Assembly (NCBI GenBank): GCA_963711725.1 | Contig: CAVQFO010000053.1 | Span: 1 to 51,824 of the forward strand | Origin: CAVQFO01 sp963711725 | GTDB lineage: Bacteria > Pseudomonadota > Gammaproteobacteria > Nitrococcales > Aquisalimonadaceae | DNA length: 51,824 nucleotides | Reading direction: 5' to 3' | In this document: positions 18,343 through 27,657 of the stretch, piece after piece | How positions within the stretch are numbered: position 1 is the stretch's first letter | Layout: every line of letters begins with the position of its first letter | Made by a program: the position numbers and the translations under genes | Notes under the pieces: model-generated | Told to the model about the DNA's origin: nothing | Database searches by the model: none | Seen by the model: only the letters and a program-made list of their open reading frames with translations

Positions 18343-18807
18343 GTGGAAGACCGAATAATCGATGGGATCGAAGGCCTGAGAGCCCTGGTGGGCAAAGCCG
18401 TGGGAACCAGCAATTGGCTGACCGTGGACCAGGCCCGGATCAACGCCTTTGCCGAGGCCACGGGCGACGACCAATGGATCCATGTGGACCCGGAGCGTGC
18501 CCGGCGGGAATCCCCGTACGGCGGACCGGTGGCCCACGGACTGCTGACCCTGTCGTTGATCCCGGTTCTCAATCGTGACGTGTTGCGGGTTTCCGGCATC
18601 ACCGCCGTTATCAACTACGGCATGGACCGGGTGCGCTTCCCGGCGGCCGTGCCCAGCGGCGCAAGGCTGCGCAGCCACGTCAAACTCCTCTCGCTGGAAC
18701 CCATGGGCGAAGGCCGTTTTCAGGCGCGCTACGAAACAAGCGTGGAACTCGAAGGATCCGAAAAACCGGCATGCGTGGCGACCAACGTGGCCGTCTACGT
18801 GGTGTAG
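18343..18807 (+). CDS. MaoC-type (R)-specific enoyl-CoA hydratase/dehydratase
   Basis: 154 residues from a GTG start with GGGAGGTGCTGC just upstream. The hot-dog fold hydratase motif is intact: FAEATGDDQWIHVDPERA with the catalytic Asp and His, followed by GGPVAHGLLTLSL. It would hydrate a 2-enoyl-CoA such as the product of the neighbouring acyl-CoA dehydrogenase, from which it is divergently transcribed with a shared operator. The family also includes nodulation-type NodN proteins. The substrate is unknown. Confidence 0.88.
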   Translation: MEDRIIDGIEGLRALVGKAVGTSNWLTVDQARINAFAEATGDDQWIHVDPERARRESPYGGPVAHGLLTLSLIPVLNRDVLRVSGITAVINYGMDRVRFPAAVPSGARLRSHVKLLSLEPMGEGRFQARYETSVELEGSEKPACVATNVAVYVV

Positions 18808-18874
18808 GGCCTCTTCTCGGACCTGGGGGAATCGAAGCGAGCGCCGCCGGATGCGTCGCGAGTCCTACGGACGC

Positions 18875-19342
18875 CTAATCGACGGGGACCCCTTCCGGGT
18901 GTTCGCTACCTCCTCGATAACGGAAGGTGCCCTCGCCCATGGCCAGCAGGTTGCCCTCGGCATCCACGATCTCGCCGCTGCTGGCGAAGATCCTTCGCCC
19001 CTGGGAGCGCAGCGTGCCGATGGCCCGAACCTCTCCCTCGCTGGCCTGGCCCGTGAACGTCGTGGACAGCGACAGCGTCAGGGCCCGGCGCATGCGCCTG
19101 GGGTCCGGACAGTAAAGCCCCGCCTGGGCGCAGGCCACATCGAGAAGCGACGACAATACGCCGCCGTGTAGCACACCGCCCATGTTCAAGTGGTGCGGCT
19201 GTATCTCTAGCACCACCTCGGCGCGGCCTTCTTCCCAAACTTTCTGCCGATATCCGAGGACGCCGTGAAACCCCCTGCCGGTGTCCCAGTACACGGCCGT
19301 CCGCCCACCTCTTGAGTCGCTAGCGTCGGAGGAACCGCTCAT
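18875..19342 (-). CDS. PaaI-type hot-dog thioesterase
   Basis: 155 residues from the ATG at 19342. The start codon overlaps the stop of the upstream IclR gene as ATGA, implying translational coupling. The thioesterase motif NMGGVLHGGVLSSLLDVACA (catalytic region HGG...D) is clear, as is the second half TTFTGQASEGEVRAIGTL. Such enzymes hydrolyse dead-end acyl-CoAs and release CoA in phenylacetate or fatty-acid pathways. The coupling with a regulator and the surrounding CoA-ester genes suggest a salvage role in the same pathway. Confidence 0.87.
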   Translation of the reverse strand: MSGSSDASDSRGGRTAVYWDTGRGFHGVLGYRQKVWEEGRAEVVLEIQPHHLNMGGVLHGGVLSSLLDVACAQAGLYCPDPRRMRRALTLSLSTTFTGQASEGEVRAIGTLRSQGRRIFASSGEIVDAEGNLLAMGEGTFRYRGGSEHPEGVPVD

Positions 19343-20175
19343 GCGATCAAGGCCTCTCCGTCGAGCTGGCGTTCGATCTTTCGAACCAGATCGCGCAGGC
19401 GCGGCCCCAGATTCTCCTCCATGACCCGACGGGTCAGGCGCAGGGAGGAGCCGCCGCAGTTGAAGGCCAGCACCTGGGCCCCGCCTTCCAGCACCAGGGG
19501 CACGCCCACACCACTGATCTCCCGATCCCATTCGCCTTCGGAAATACAGAAACCGGTGGCCTTGAAGTGATCCAACACCCGTTTCAGGTCGGCCTCGATC
19601 CGGGGCCAGTCCTTGGGGTTGGCGGCGCGAATATCCTCCAGATACTGCTCCCGGGTCGCCTCGGGCAGCCCCGCCAGATACGCCCGGCCCATGGCCGAGG
19701 TGGCGATGGGCAGGCGTGAGCCCACTTCCAGCCGGATGATCATGGGGCCGGCGCCCTGGGCGACCTCCACATAGGTCATCTGCAAACGGTCCGCCGCGCC
19801 CATGGCCACCATGCAGTCCGTGGCGTTGGCCAGCTCCTGCATCAGGGGCCGCGCCAACTCGCGGATACCGACATTGGCGAGATAGCGGTAGCCCAGCGCG
19901 AGCACGCCCACGCCCAGCTGATATTTCTCCAGCCGCGACGAGTAGCGCAGGTAGCCGAGCCGGGTCAAGGTGTGGGTAAGCCGGGACACGGTCGGCCGGG
20001 GAATACCGGTCCGCTCGGAGAGTTCGCCGTTGCCCAGGTATTTCTCGCCGGCCCGGAAGGCCCGCAACAATTCGAAGCCGCGCGCCAACGCGGTGACGAA
20101 GTTGCGGTCGTTCTTGGCCAGGGCCTTGAGGTCCCGTTCTTCGGTGACGGAATGGCCCGCTTCGCTTGCTGTCAT
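19339..20175 (-). CDS. IclR-family transcriptional regulator (PcaR/PobR-like)
   Basis: 278 residues. N-terminal winged HTH at about residues 25-85 (VTALARGFELLRAFRAGE, ERTGIPRPTVSRLTHTLTRL) and the IclR ligand-binding domain after it, ending with LVRKIERQLDGEALIA. The sequence resembles the PcaR/PcaU/PobR branch, whose members often activate aromatic and CoA-ester catabolic genes from sites upstream of -35. The second IclR gene at the right end of the window is a close paralogue (same HTH with few substitutions). It is the most likely reader of the five palindromes in this region. It is translationally coupled to the thioesterase downstream. No clear Shine-Dalgarno sequence is seen. Confidence 0.9.
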   Translation of the reverse strand: MTASEAGHSVTEERDLKALAKNDRNFVTALARGFELLRAFRAGEKYLGNGELSERTGIPRPTVSRLTHTLTRLGYLRYSSRLEKYQLGVGVLALGYRYLANVGIRELARPLMQELANATDCMVAMGAADRLQMTYVEVAQGAGPMIIRLEVGSRLPIATSAMGRAYLAGLPEATREQYLEDIRAANPKDWPRIEADLKRVLDHFKATGFCISEGEWDREISGVGVPLVLEGGAQVLAFNCGGSSLRLTRRVMEENLGPRLRDLVRKIERQLDGEALIA

Positions 20176-20317
20176 ATCCGTGTTTCCGTATCCGCCAAAG
20201 GGGGGCTGACGCCGCGGCGCCGAACCGCTACGACAACTTCATTATTATGAGAGCATCGGCCCTTGAGCCTCCCGCTCCGTATCGCGCATCTTCGGCGGCT
20301 TGCCCGCCACACCGAAT

Positions 20318-21230
20318 TCACAAACAGTCCGCCCGCGCGGCCGACTCGCGCTCGCGCTCTTCCAGTACACGCCAGAGTAATTTCCCGGTTGCCGAGCGCG
20401 GAAGCTCCTCCACGAATTCCACATGCCGTGGGATCTTGTACGCCGCCATGTGATCCCGGCACCAGCGCTGTATGTCGTCCGCGGACAGCCTCTCACCGCC
20501 TTGGGCAGTCGGGACAATTACCGCTTTTACGGTTTCCCCGCGACGCGGATCGGGAGATGCGATAATGCACACCTCTTTGATATCGGGGTGTGCGTACATC
20601 AGGGATTCTACCTCGGACGGCCAAACCTTGAAACCAGAGGCATTGATCATGCGTTTTATGCGATCGACCAGGAAAAAGTAGCCTTCCGCGTCGAAATAGC
20701 CCATGTCTCCGGTACGAAAGAATCTCTTTCCGTCCAACTCGACAAACGCGTCCTCGGTCTCCAGCGGCCGGTTCCAGTAGCCCTGAAAGACCTGGGGGCC
20801 GTGCACTAGTGTCGTGTCATCCATCGATTGCTGTGTCCAGTTGGTCTGTCAGTGTTCCTGGCAAGGCGCGGCAATGGTCTCGGACAGGCCGTAACCCTCC
20901 ACGTAGTGCAGGCCCGTCCTTTCGTGGAGGGCTTGCTCGATGGCGGCCGGCATGGCCGCGGCGCCGCCGCCCATGGCCTTGAGGCTGGAAATATCGTAAT
21001 CCGCCAAATCGGGATCCGAGAGAAAATCCACGGCCATGGTGGTGATGGTGCGCCAATGGGTGACGCCATGGCGCTGGATCAGCTCGGCGACGGTATGGCG
21101 ATCCCAGCGCGTCATCAGGACGATGGTGGCGCCGCGCGCTGGACGCGAGGTTCTCGTACACACTGGTTCCCGGTAGCGTGAGCGAACGCGGTACGCCGTC
21201 CGGCCACACGGCCAGATGCCGTTCAAACAT
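20318..21230 (-). pseudogene. Decayed acyl-CoA ligase, paralogue of 13447-15120
   Basis: Three pieces of one ligase are recognisable in order on the minus strand. The N terminus from an ATG at 21230 (MFERHLAVWPDGVPRSLTLP) stops after about 34 residues. A central block from the other frame (TIVLMTRWDRHTVAELIQRH to EGYGLSETIAAP) covers roughly 90 residues. A C-terminal block (VHGPQVFQGYWNRP to the adenylation Lys motif SATGKLLWR) covers 160 residues. The ATP-binding SSGTTG segment and much of the N domain are deleted and the frame changes at least twice. This cannot encode a functional ligase. It lies 67 bp downstream of the SDR and was probably its operon partner. Confidence 0.9.
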
Positions 21231-21297
21231 GCGTTTTATCTCCCGCGGGCCTCGCCCGCCACTGGTCCGCGCCCCGGCCGCCGACCGGGACGGGAAA

Positions 21298-22086
21298 TCA
21301 GACCTTCATGCCTGGAAGGTTCAGGGAAGCGGTATTCCCGCCGTCCACGGGCAGGGCCTGGCCGGTAACGTAACTGGCCTGGTCGCTTGCCAGGAAAACG
21401 ATGACCGCCGCGATCTCCTCGGGGACGGCATAGCGGCGAAGTTCGCACCGGGAACCGAGTTTGTCCGCCTTGCCCCGATCCCGGGCGTAATCGAAGATCG
21501 GCTGGGTCATGCCGGTCTCGGTCAGGCCAGGGCAAACCGCGTTCACCCGTACGCCGAAGCCACCCAGATCACAGGCGGCGGTCTGCGTAAAGCTGATCAA
21601 CGCCGCCTTGGACGCACTATAGGCGTTGCCGCCCGCACCCGAACGGATACCCGCCACCGAGGCCGTGTTGACGATGGCGCCTCGCCCGCGGTCGCGCATG
21701 CGACGCCCGGCATACTTGGTGGTCAACACAGGTCCCAGCAGATTCACGTCGAGAATCCGCTTCCAGTCGCCGATATCCTGTTCCGTTACATCCGCCAGCG
21801 ATCCGGAGATCCCGGCGTTGTTGCACAACACATCCACCCCGCCGAAGCGCTCCACCGCGTCCACCACCATCTCCAGCACCGCAGGCTCGTCGGCGATATC
21901 CATGACCCGTGTCATGCAGTCGGTATCCTGGGGCAGACCCGCCTGAGTGGCGGCGAGTCCCTCGGCGTCACGATCGACGATGAGCAGGCGCGCGCCGTTG
22001 GCGGCGAACTGATTGGCAACCGCTCGGCCAATGCCACTGGCCGCCCCGGTAATGATGACGGATTTTCCATTCAGATCAGGGTACAT
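21298..22086 (-). CDS. Short-chain dehydrogenase/reductase
   Basis: 262 residues from the ATG at 22086. Cofactor loop TGAASGIGRAVANQ, Asp after strand two (IVDRDAEG, NAD preference), CNNAGISG, and the YSASKAALIS Tyr-Lys pair are present; the C terminus has YVTGQALPVDGG. In this context a 3-hydroxyacyl-CoA or hydroxy-acid dehydrogenase role is plausible, but the family is too broad for a specific call. The gene reads away from the acyl-CoA synthetase at 22200 and is controlled by the promoter at 22118-22177. Confidence 0.85.
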   Translation of the reverse strand: MYPDLNGKSVIITGAASGIGRAVANQFAANGARLLIVDRDAEGLAATQAGLPQDTDCMTRVMDIADEPAVLEMVVDAVERFGGVDVLCNNAGISGSLADVTEQDIGDWKRILDVNLLGPVLTTKYAGRRMRDRGRGAIVNTASVAGIRSGAGGNAYSASKAALISFTQTAACDLGGFGVRVNAVCPGLTETGMTQPIFDYARDRGKADKLGSRCELRRYAVPEEIAAVIVFLASDQASYVTGQALPVDGGNTASLNLPGMKV

Positions 22087-22117
22087 ACGGGCTCTCGTAA
22101 CGTTCGCGTTGCTACCG

Positions 22118-22177
22118 AATCTGGCACGGAGTAATCTTGCCGTCAAGAAAAACGGAATCATGATCCGCTAAGCGGAA
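22118..22177 (-). promoter_or_regulatory. Promoter and palindromic operator between SDR and acyl-CoA synthetase
   Basis: Operator ATCCGC-TAA-GCGGAA at 22163-22177, then 16 bp to a minus-strand -35 TTGACG (complement of 22141-22146). After a 17-bp spacer comes CAGATT (complement of 22118-22123), preceded by GTGC. The spacing and the GTGCCAGATT context match the promoter at 13312-13369. An extra CGGAA half-site precedes it here as well (22153-22157). Confidence 0.72.
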
Positions 22178-22199
22178 TAGCGCCTGGAGGAAGACATCG

Positions 22200-23774
22200 A
22201 TGCCCGGAAGCCGTCCCGTCACGCCCGCCGAGGAGAGCGAGTCCGTCGATCCGTTCCATGTGAGACTTGCCGCGGCCGCGGCAGCCAACCCTGACCGAAT
22301 CGCGCTTGTCGAAGGCGAGCGACGTGTTTCCTGGAACGAATTCCACACCCGCGTCCGCCGGGCTGCCTCCCGCCTCAATTCAGCCGGGGTCGGACGCGGA
22401 GACACGGTGGCCATGATGGCGCGGAATTGCATCGAACTGGTGGAGATGTACGCGGCCACCCTGCATGCCGGCGCCTGCGCGGTGCCACTGTCGACCATGG
22501 TTTCTGCGGACGCGCTGGAGGCCATGCTGCGGGACTGCAGGCCAAGCGTGGTACTGGCCGCTCGGCAAGGCTACGAAGCCCTGGTGGATCGCCCGGACGC
22601 CCTGGAGGGCATTGCGCCGGAGAACAGGTTGTCACTGGATTTCACCGCCTCCGGCTGGACCCCGTACGAAACATGGCTGGCGGCGGGCGCAGACACCTTG
22701 GCCCCGGCCACCGTCGACGAAGAGGACCCTTTCAACCTCATCTACAGCTCCGGGACCACCGGAACACCCAAGGGCATCCTCCACGACCATCGCATGCGCG
22801 CCCGGCAATTGCACCGGATGGCCCGCTTCGGCCTCAACGGCGAGGCGGTCACCATCGTCTCCACTCCCTGGTATTCCAACACCACACTGGTAGCGGCGCT
22901 GCCGACCCTGGCCGGCGGCGGCACCCTTGTTCTCATGGCGAAGTTCGACGTCGCCGAATTCCTGGAAACCTGCCAACGCGAGCGGGTGACCCACGCCATG
23001 CTGGTGCCGGTGCAATACCAGCGAATCCTCGAACACCCGGATTTCCACCGCTACGACCTGTCCGCCTTCCGCGCCAAACTCTCCACCAGCGCGCCGCTGC
23101 GCGCCGAGGTGATCCGGGACGCGCTGAACCGCTGGCCGGGCAAGCTGTTCGAGATCTACGGGCTGACCGAAGGCGGCGTCACCACGGTGCTCGATGCCTC
23201 CGCCTTCCCGGACAAGCTCCATACCGTGGGCCGCCCCGCCCAGGGCGTGGACCTTCGCATCCTCGACGAACAGGGCCACCCGTGCCCGCCCGGCGAGGTG
23301 GGCGAGATCGTCGGCCGCGCCACCACCATGATGGTCGGTTATCACAATCGGCCGGAGCAAACCGAGGACATGATCTGGCGCGACGCCAACGGCCGGGTCT
23401 TCTTCAAGACGGGCGACCTGGGCCGGCTGGACGAAGACGGCTTCCTGGAAATCCTGGACCGAAAGAAGGACATCATCATCTCCGGCGGATTCAACATCTA
23501 CGCCAGCGATCTGGAGGCCGTGCTGCTCCAGCACCCCAACGTGGCCGACGCCGCAGTCATCGGCATCCCCAGCGAACGGTGGGGCGAAACACCCCTGGGC
23601 CTGGTGGTGCTGCGCGGCGGGAATGCCACGCCCGAAGAGATTCTCGAATGGGCCAATGCCCGGCTGGGCCGGAATCAACGCCTGGCCGGCCTGGAGCCGC
23701 GCGACTCGCTGCCGCGCAGCCCCATCGGCAAGATTCTCAAACGGCGGCTCCGTGAACCCTATTTCAGGGCTTGA
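22200..23774 (+). CDS. AMP-dependent acyl-CoA synthetase (class I adenylate-forming)
   Basis: 524 residues. Motifs in order: YSSGTTGTPKGILHDH, FEIYGLTEGGVTTV, TGDLGRLDEDGFLEILDRKK, ISGGFNIYASDLE and SPIGKILKRRL with the catalytic Lys. The sequence resembles long-chain/4-coumarate-type CoA ligases. GCCTGGAGGAAGACATCG lies directly before the ATG. It overlaps the 3' end of the quinone oxidoreductase gene by 11 bp in a convergent arrangement. With the ligase at 13447-15120 it gives the locus two different intact activating enzymes, possibly for different substrates or pathway steps. Confidence 0.88.
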   Translation: MPGSRPVTPAEESESVDPFHVRLAAAAAANPDRIALVEGERRVSWNEFHTRVRRAASRLNSAGVGRGDTVAMMARNCIELVEMYAATLHAGACAVPLSTMVSADALEAMLRDCRPSVVLAARQGYEALVDRPDALEGIAPENRLSLDFTASGWTPYETWLAAGADTLAPATVDEEDPFNLIYSSGTTGTPKGILHDHRMRARQLHRMARFGLNGEAVTIVSTPWYSNTTLVAALPTLAGGGTLVLMAKFDVAEFLETCQRERVTHAMLVPVQYQRILEHPDFHRYDLSAFRAKLSTSAPLRAEVIRDALNRWPGKLFEIYGLTEGGVTTVLDASAFPDKLHTVGRPAQGVDLRILDEQGHPCPPGEVGEIVGRATTMMVGYHNRPEQTEDMIWRDANGRVFFKTGDLGRLDEDGFLEILDRKKDIIISGGFNIYASDLEAVLLQHPNVADAAVIGIPSERWGETPLGLVVLRGGNATPEEILEWANARLGRNQRLAGLEPRDSLPRSPIGKILKRRLREPYFRA

Positions 23775-24737
23775 GCACGATCTTGCCCACGGCGCGCCGC
23801 TCCATCAGGTCGTGGAGCGCCTGGGGCGCCTCCTCCAACGGATAGGTGGCGCTCACATGGGGCTTGATCCGGCCGTCCAGATACCACTGGAACAGCTCCC
23901 GGAAGTTCTCCGCCTCCAGCTCCGGTTCGCGCTGGCGGAACGACCCCAGAAAACGCCCACAATGGAGCAGCCCTTGAGCAGCGGCAGATTCGCCGGCAGC
24001 TTGGGGATCGGCCCACTGGCGAAACCGATGATCAGCAGGCGGCCGTTCCAGTTGGTGGCCCGCAGCGCCTGCTCCGTGAAATCCCCGCCCACGGGATCGT
24101 AGATCACATCCGCGCCCCGGCCGTCGGTCAGCTCCTTGATCCGATCCTTCAGGGATTCCTCGGCATAGTTGATGGTCTCGTCCGCGCCATGGGCCCGGGC
24201 CGTCTCCAGCTTCTCCGCCGTGCTCGCCGCGGCAATGACCCGCGCGCCCATGATCTTGCCGATCTCCACCGCGGCCAGGCCCACGCCGCCGCCGGCGCCC
24301 AGCACCACCAGGGTCTCGCCGGCCCGCAGTTGCGCGCGCTGTTTCAAGGCATGCATGGACGTGCCGTAGGTCATTCCGAAACCCGCTGCGGTGACCACAT
24401 CCATAGCGGCCGGGCGCTGCATAAGGCGGTCGGCGGACACTACCGCCTCCTCCGCGAATCCGCCCCAGCCGATCATCCCGATCACGGTATCGTCCACCGC
24501 CACGCCATCCACACCGGGGGCAACCTCGGTCACCACGCCCGCGATTTCGCCGCCGGGGGAGAACGGCATGGGCGGCTTGAACTGGTACTTGCCCTCGATG
24601 ATCAGCGTGTCCGGAAAGTTCACGCCGCAGGCCTCGACGCGGACCCGCGCCTCGCCCTCGCCCAGCGGCCGCGACGGAACGTCTTCCACCACCAGGCTCT
24701 CCGGCGGCCCGTAGGACTTGCACAGTACTGCACGCAT
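23764..24737 (-). pseudogene. NADPH:quinone oxidoreductase-like MDR protein with one -1 frameshift
   Basis: From the ATG at 24737 the protein matches zinc-free quinone oxidoreductases/acryloyl-CoA-reductase-like MDRs: ACGVNFPDTLIIEGKYQ, PFSPGGEIAGVV, GAGGGVGLAAVEIGK and YDPVGGDFTEQALR. At VGVFWG the frame changes, and the rest (SFRQREPELEAENFRELFQW to MERRAVGKIVLKP) is found in another frame. Adding one base to the CCCC run at 23944-23947 (GGGG on the coding strand) restores a 324-residue protein of family length. All domains are otherwise intact. It is divergent from the enoyl-CoA hydratase gene. A sequencing error at the homopolymer is a real possibility. Confidence 0.85.
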
Positions 24738-24913
24738 CGGTTGTCTCCTTGTGTGTCGACTCCGTCGCCGGAGGCATATTCGCGAACGATCGAAAATCGG
24801 CGCCTTCGAACACTTACAAAAATGGAAACGTTTTTCAATATGCGGACAACTATCATTACTGAATCACAGCCATCCCGAACAAACCCGATACCCGGAGCGA
24901 GGAGAATCCAGCC

Positions 24914-25690
24914 ATGACCGAAGCATCCCCGGACATCGAGACCGAACACACCGACGGCGTAATGGTCCTGCGGATCAACCGGCCGCAAAAGAAGAACGCC
25001 CTTACCCGGCAGATGTATCTCACCCTGAAGGAAGCCTTCCTCGCCGCCGGCAGCGATGATGCCGTCGGCGCGGTTCTGATCACCGGCACGCCCGACTGCT
25101 TCACCGCCGGCAACGACCTGCAGGATTTCCAGGATCGCGCCCTGGACACAGCCCCGCCGCCCAGCGCCGGCCTGGACCTGATCCGAACCATGGCCGCCTT
25201 CCCCAAGCCCATCGTTGCCGCCGTCAACGGTGTCGCCGTGGGCATCGGCACCACCCTGCTTCTGCACTGCGACTTCGTCTACGCCGGGAAAAGCGCCCGC
25301 CTGCACACCCCGTTCGTCGACCTGGGCCTCACCCCGGAAGCCGCCTCCAGCCTGCTGCTCCCCGCCACCGTGGGCGCCCGCCGCACTGCCGAGCTGCTGC
25401 TGCTCGGCGAACCCATGGACGGCGAAACCGCCGAGACCGCCGCCCTGGTAACCGCCGCCCTGGACGACGATCAGGTGGAGTCCCATGCCCGGCAGATAGC
25501 CGCCCGGCTTGCCGCCAAACCCCGCCAGGCCATGCGCCAGAGCAAAGCACTGATCAAACGGGGCCTGCACGGCGTGGTCATGGAAACGATAGACCACGAA
25601 TCGGAAATCTTCGCCGAAAGGCTGCGCTCAAGGGAATGCCAAGAGATCATCGGCCGATTCCTCGGCAAGGCGGCACCATCCGGGGATTGA
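24914..25690 (+). CDS. Enoyl-CoA hydratase/isomerase family protein (crotonase)
   Basis: 258 residues. Crotonase motifs: LRINRPQKKNALTRQMY, oxyanion-hole segment FTAGNDLQDF and VAAVNGVAVGIGTTLLLHCDFVYA, then HTPFVDLGLTPEA. The second catalytic Glu position carries the FVDLGLTPEA pattern seen in isomerase-like members rather than the strict hydratase Glu pair. Delta3-delta2-enoyl-CoA isomerase or another crotonase activity is therefore possible. CGGAGCGAGGAGAATCCAGCC precedes the ATG. It is divergent from the quinone oxidoreductase with 176 bp between, where TTTCAA-TAT-GCGGAC near 24834-24848 is a weak match to the shared operator. Confidence 0.85.
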   Translation: MTEASPDIETEHTDGVMVLRINRPQKKNALTRQMYLTLKEAFLAAGSDDAVGAVLITGTPDCFTAGNDLQDFQDRALDTAPPPSAGLDLIRTMAAFPKPIVAAVNGVAVGIGTTLLLHCDFVYAGKSARLHTPFVDLGLTPEAASSLLLPATVGARRTAELLLLGEPMDGETAETAALVTAALDDDQVESHARQIAARLAAKPRQAMRQSKALIKRGLHGVVMETIDHESEIFAERLRSRECQEIIGRFLGKAAPSGD

Positions 25691-26462
25691 CTTGGTTTTG
25701 GGTCACGAAGGCCGCGAAGGAGTGACGAAGCTCAAGAAGAGATGGGATGTGGGCGCAGCGAATGCCTACGAGCAAACAATCGGGTCGGTGCACCGCCCGG
25801 TTGTTCAGGTCGCGTCCGGCGGTAATACGGGTAGAGCGCAGTAACCGAAAGGCATTGCGCCCTACAGCCCTTCTACGCTCGAGCTCGCGCTTAGATCGGA
25901 CCAATTGCCAGCAAATTGGCCGGCCAACCTGAAAATCGCCCTCCTCATGAACCGCCTCATGAACCGATATCGCAGAAGATTCCCGTGCATACGTTGGTCC
26001 GACCCCACTCACCCGGAACACTCCCGCCGGTGAGTGGCGGGCGGGCGAGGGCTGGAGCAGGAAGTTTTAACGTCCGCAGGTAGCGAATGCTGGATTGCAA
26101 GACTTGACCCCGGTGCATGCCTGTGATGCCGGTGCTACTGCACGTGGCCCCCTTGTGTCGTGCCCGGCCATGTCTCGAATCTCCCGTGCATACGCCGGCT
26201 GCCGCCGGAATGAAAGCGGGACGGTCCCACTTCCGGGCAGTCATGAATCCAGACATATTATCAGGCGGGGTCCGACGCCGGGGCGGTGCAGCGCACCTTG
26301 CTTCCCTAGTCCCGGTTGAGGATCTGATGCATCCGGCTCATGAAAGCGAGCTTCAACCGATGGTCGTCGTCTTGCCGCGGCTGTAACAGAGAAGCCTTGC
26401 CGCGATGCGCGACGCGGGCTGGATCTGCGCGGCGGAGCGGCTTAAGCGTCGGCCGGCGGAGT
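25691..26462. other. Long gene-poor region with no recognisable feature
   Basis: About 770 bp between the crotonase stop and the 3' end of the LysR gene. Several open frames exist on both strands, but none shows a protein family, signal peptide or ribosome-binding site. Codon use is unlike the neighbours. CACTCACC...GGTGAGTG (about 26008-26036) forms a hairpin. It may be debris from an inserted element, but I see no transposase motif. Confidence 0.5.
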
Positions 26463-27371
26463 TCAGACGTTCAGATCGCGCAGCGGCAGCAGCGGGTTGT
26501 CCCGGCAGGCTTCGAACAGGGCCCGGATGGTCGGAGAAAGCGGCTCGCGCGCCAGGGCCACCACCCCGACGGCGTATTCCACGTCCGGCTCGCGCAGAGG
26601 CACCCCAATGATGCCGCTATCGTTGCCGAACAGTTCGCTGAAGTATTCCGGCATGATGCTGGCCCAGCCGGAGAATCGGACCTGCGCCCAGAGGTGCACC
26701 ACCGAGTCGGTCTCGATCTCCGCCTCAGGATTGCAGTCGGCCGTGCGAAAGGACTGGTTGATGATTCGGCGATTCTGCATGTTGGGTGTAAGCAGGCACA
26801 GAGGAAGCTGCGCCGCCTCGGCCCAGGTGACGTGGTTCTTGGCGGCCCACGGGTGATCCGCCGAAAGAAACAGGCAGTAACGTTCCATGTAAAGCGGGAG
26901 TGTCTCCACCCGCTCCACCGGCTCGTTGTCCAGGTAGGTGATGCCCGCATCGATATGGAACTCCTGCACGTCGCGCAAGATCTCGTTGGAGGTCTTCGAA
27001 TAGACGGTGAAGGTGACGCTGGGGTGTGCGGCGCGAACCACGCGGGTCACGGACGTGGCCATGGGTAGCGCCGACGGAATGACACCCAGCACCAGGCGTG
27101 CGCTGAGACGGCCCTTGAGTTCGCCGAGGTCCTGCATCATTGCGGACCGAGTTTCCAGAATGACCTGGGCCCATTGGAGGACACGATGCCCTTCCGGCGT
27201 CAGCCCGTGGTAACGCTGCCCCCGCTCGACGATGGGCACACCCAGTTCCTGCTCCAACTGACGAATACGGCCGGACAGGGTGGGCTGAGTCACGTTGCAC
27301 CGCTCGGCGGCTCGGGTGAAATGCTTCTCCTGCGCCAGGGCGGCAAGGTATTCCAATTGTCTGATGTCCAT
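26463..27371 (-). CDS. LysR-family regulator next to the formate dehydrogenase cluster
   Basis: 302 residues with an N-terminal HTH (MDIRQLEYLAALAQEKHFTR, NVTQPTLSGRIRQLEQELG) and an effector domain from about residue 90 (SARLVLGVIPSALP). The C-terminal half includes SGWASIMPEYFSELFG. LysR regulators of this branch are frequently found beside NAD-dependent formate dehydrogenase operons and the transporter genes here, which suggests control of the fds cluster. A palindrome fitting a LysR site lies before fdsG at 34739-34762. The binding link is inference. Confidence 0.86.
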   Translation of the reverse strand: MDIRQLEYLAALAQEKHFTRAAERCNVTQPTLSGRIRQLEQELGVPIVERGQRYHGLTPEGHRVLQWAQVILETRSAMMQDLGELKGRLSARLVLGVIPSALPMATSVTRVVRAAHPSVTFTVYSKTSNEILRDVQEFHIDAGITYLDNEPVERVETLPLYMERYCLFLSADHPWAAKNHVTWAEAAQLPLCLLTPNMQNRRIINQSFRTADCNPEAEIETDSVVHLWAQVRFSGWASIMPEYFSELFGNDSGIIGVPLREPDVEYAVGVVALAREPLSPTIRALFEACRDNPLLPLRDLNV

Positions 27372-27486
27372 CGACGCTCCTGTCGGATTGAGCCGTGCCT
27401 GTAAAGACCAGCGCGAGCCCGATTTAACCGCCCGACGGCGCGTTTGCGCCGGAATTCGGAAATGCGAAATGTCCCGGTGCCGATTT

Positions 27487-27636
27487 TCAGCCGCCCGGGC
27501 ATTCCACGGATCGCGAAACTCGGAACAGCTTTATCGCCTTCGACAAGCTCGAGGCCACCCCGATGACAAGCGGGACAAACTCGACCAGCCAAGCAATGAC
27601 TTGCTGAACCCTATGATCACCATTTTTGCTCGACAT
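27487..27636 (-). CDS. Probable small subunit of an OFA-type MFS transporter
   Basis: 49 residues from the ATG at 27636, preceded by CGGGAGAATAGTG, a good ribosome-binding site. A single hydrophobic helix (VIAWLVEFVPLVIGVASSL) is followed by SKAIKLF. This is the pattern of the roughly 40-residue MFS transporter small-subunit proteins that follow oxalate/formate-antiporter genes (AW..V..PL..GV...L.K...LF). It comes directly after the OFA remnant on the same strand, the usual order. The C-terminal residues after KLFRVS look atypical and may reflect decay. The family call is from memory of the pattern. Confidence 0.5.
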   Translation of the reverse strand: MSSKNGDHRVQQVIAWLVEFVPLVIGVASSLSKAIKLFRVSRSVECPGG

Positions 27637-27657
27637 CACTATTCTCCCGATTGTCCG

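Noticed and set aside
24778..24848. Sixth copy of the shared palindrome between quinone oxidoreductase and crotonase genes
   Set aside because: TTTCAA-TAT-GCGGAC deviates at three positions and no -35/-10 pair fits the spacing; noted as weak only.
25691..26462. Small proteins on both strands in the gene-poor stretch
   Set aside because: No ribosome-binding sites, no recognisable families and codon use unlike the neighbours.
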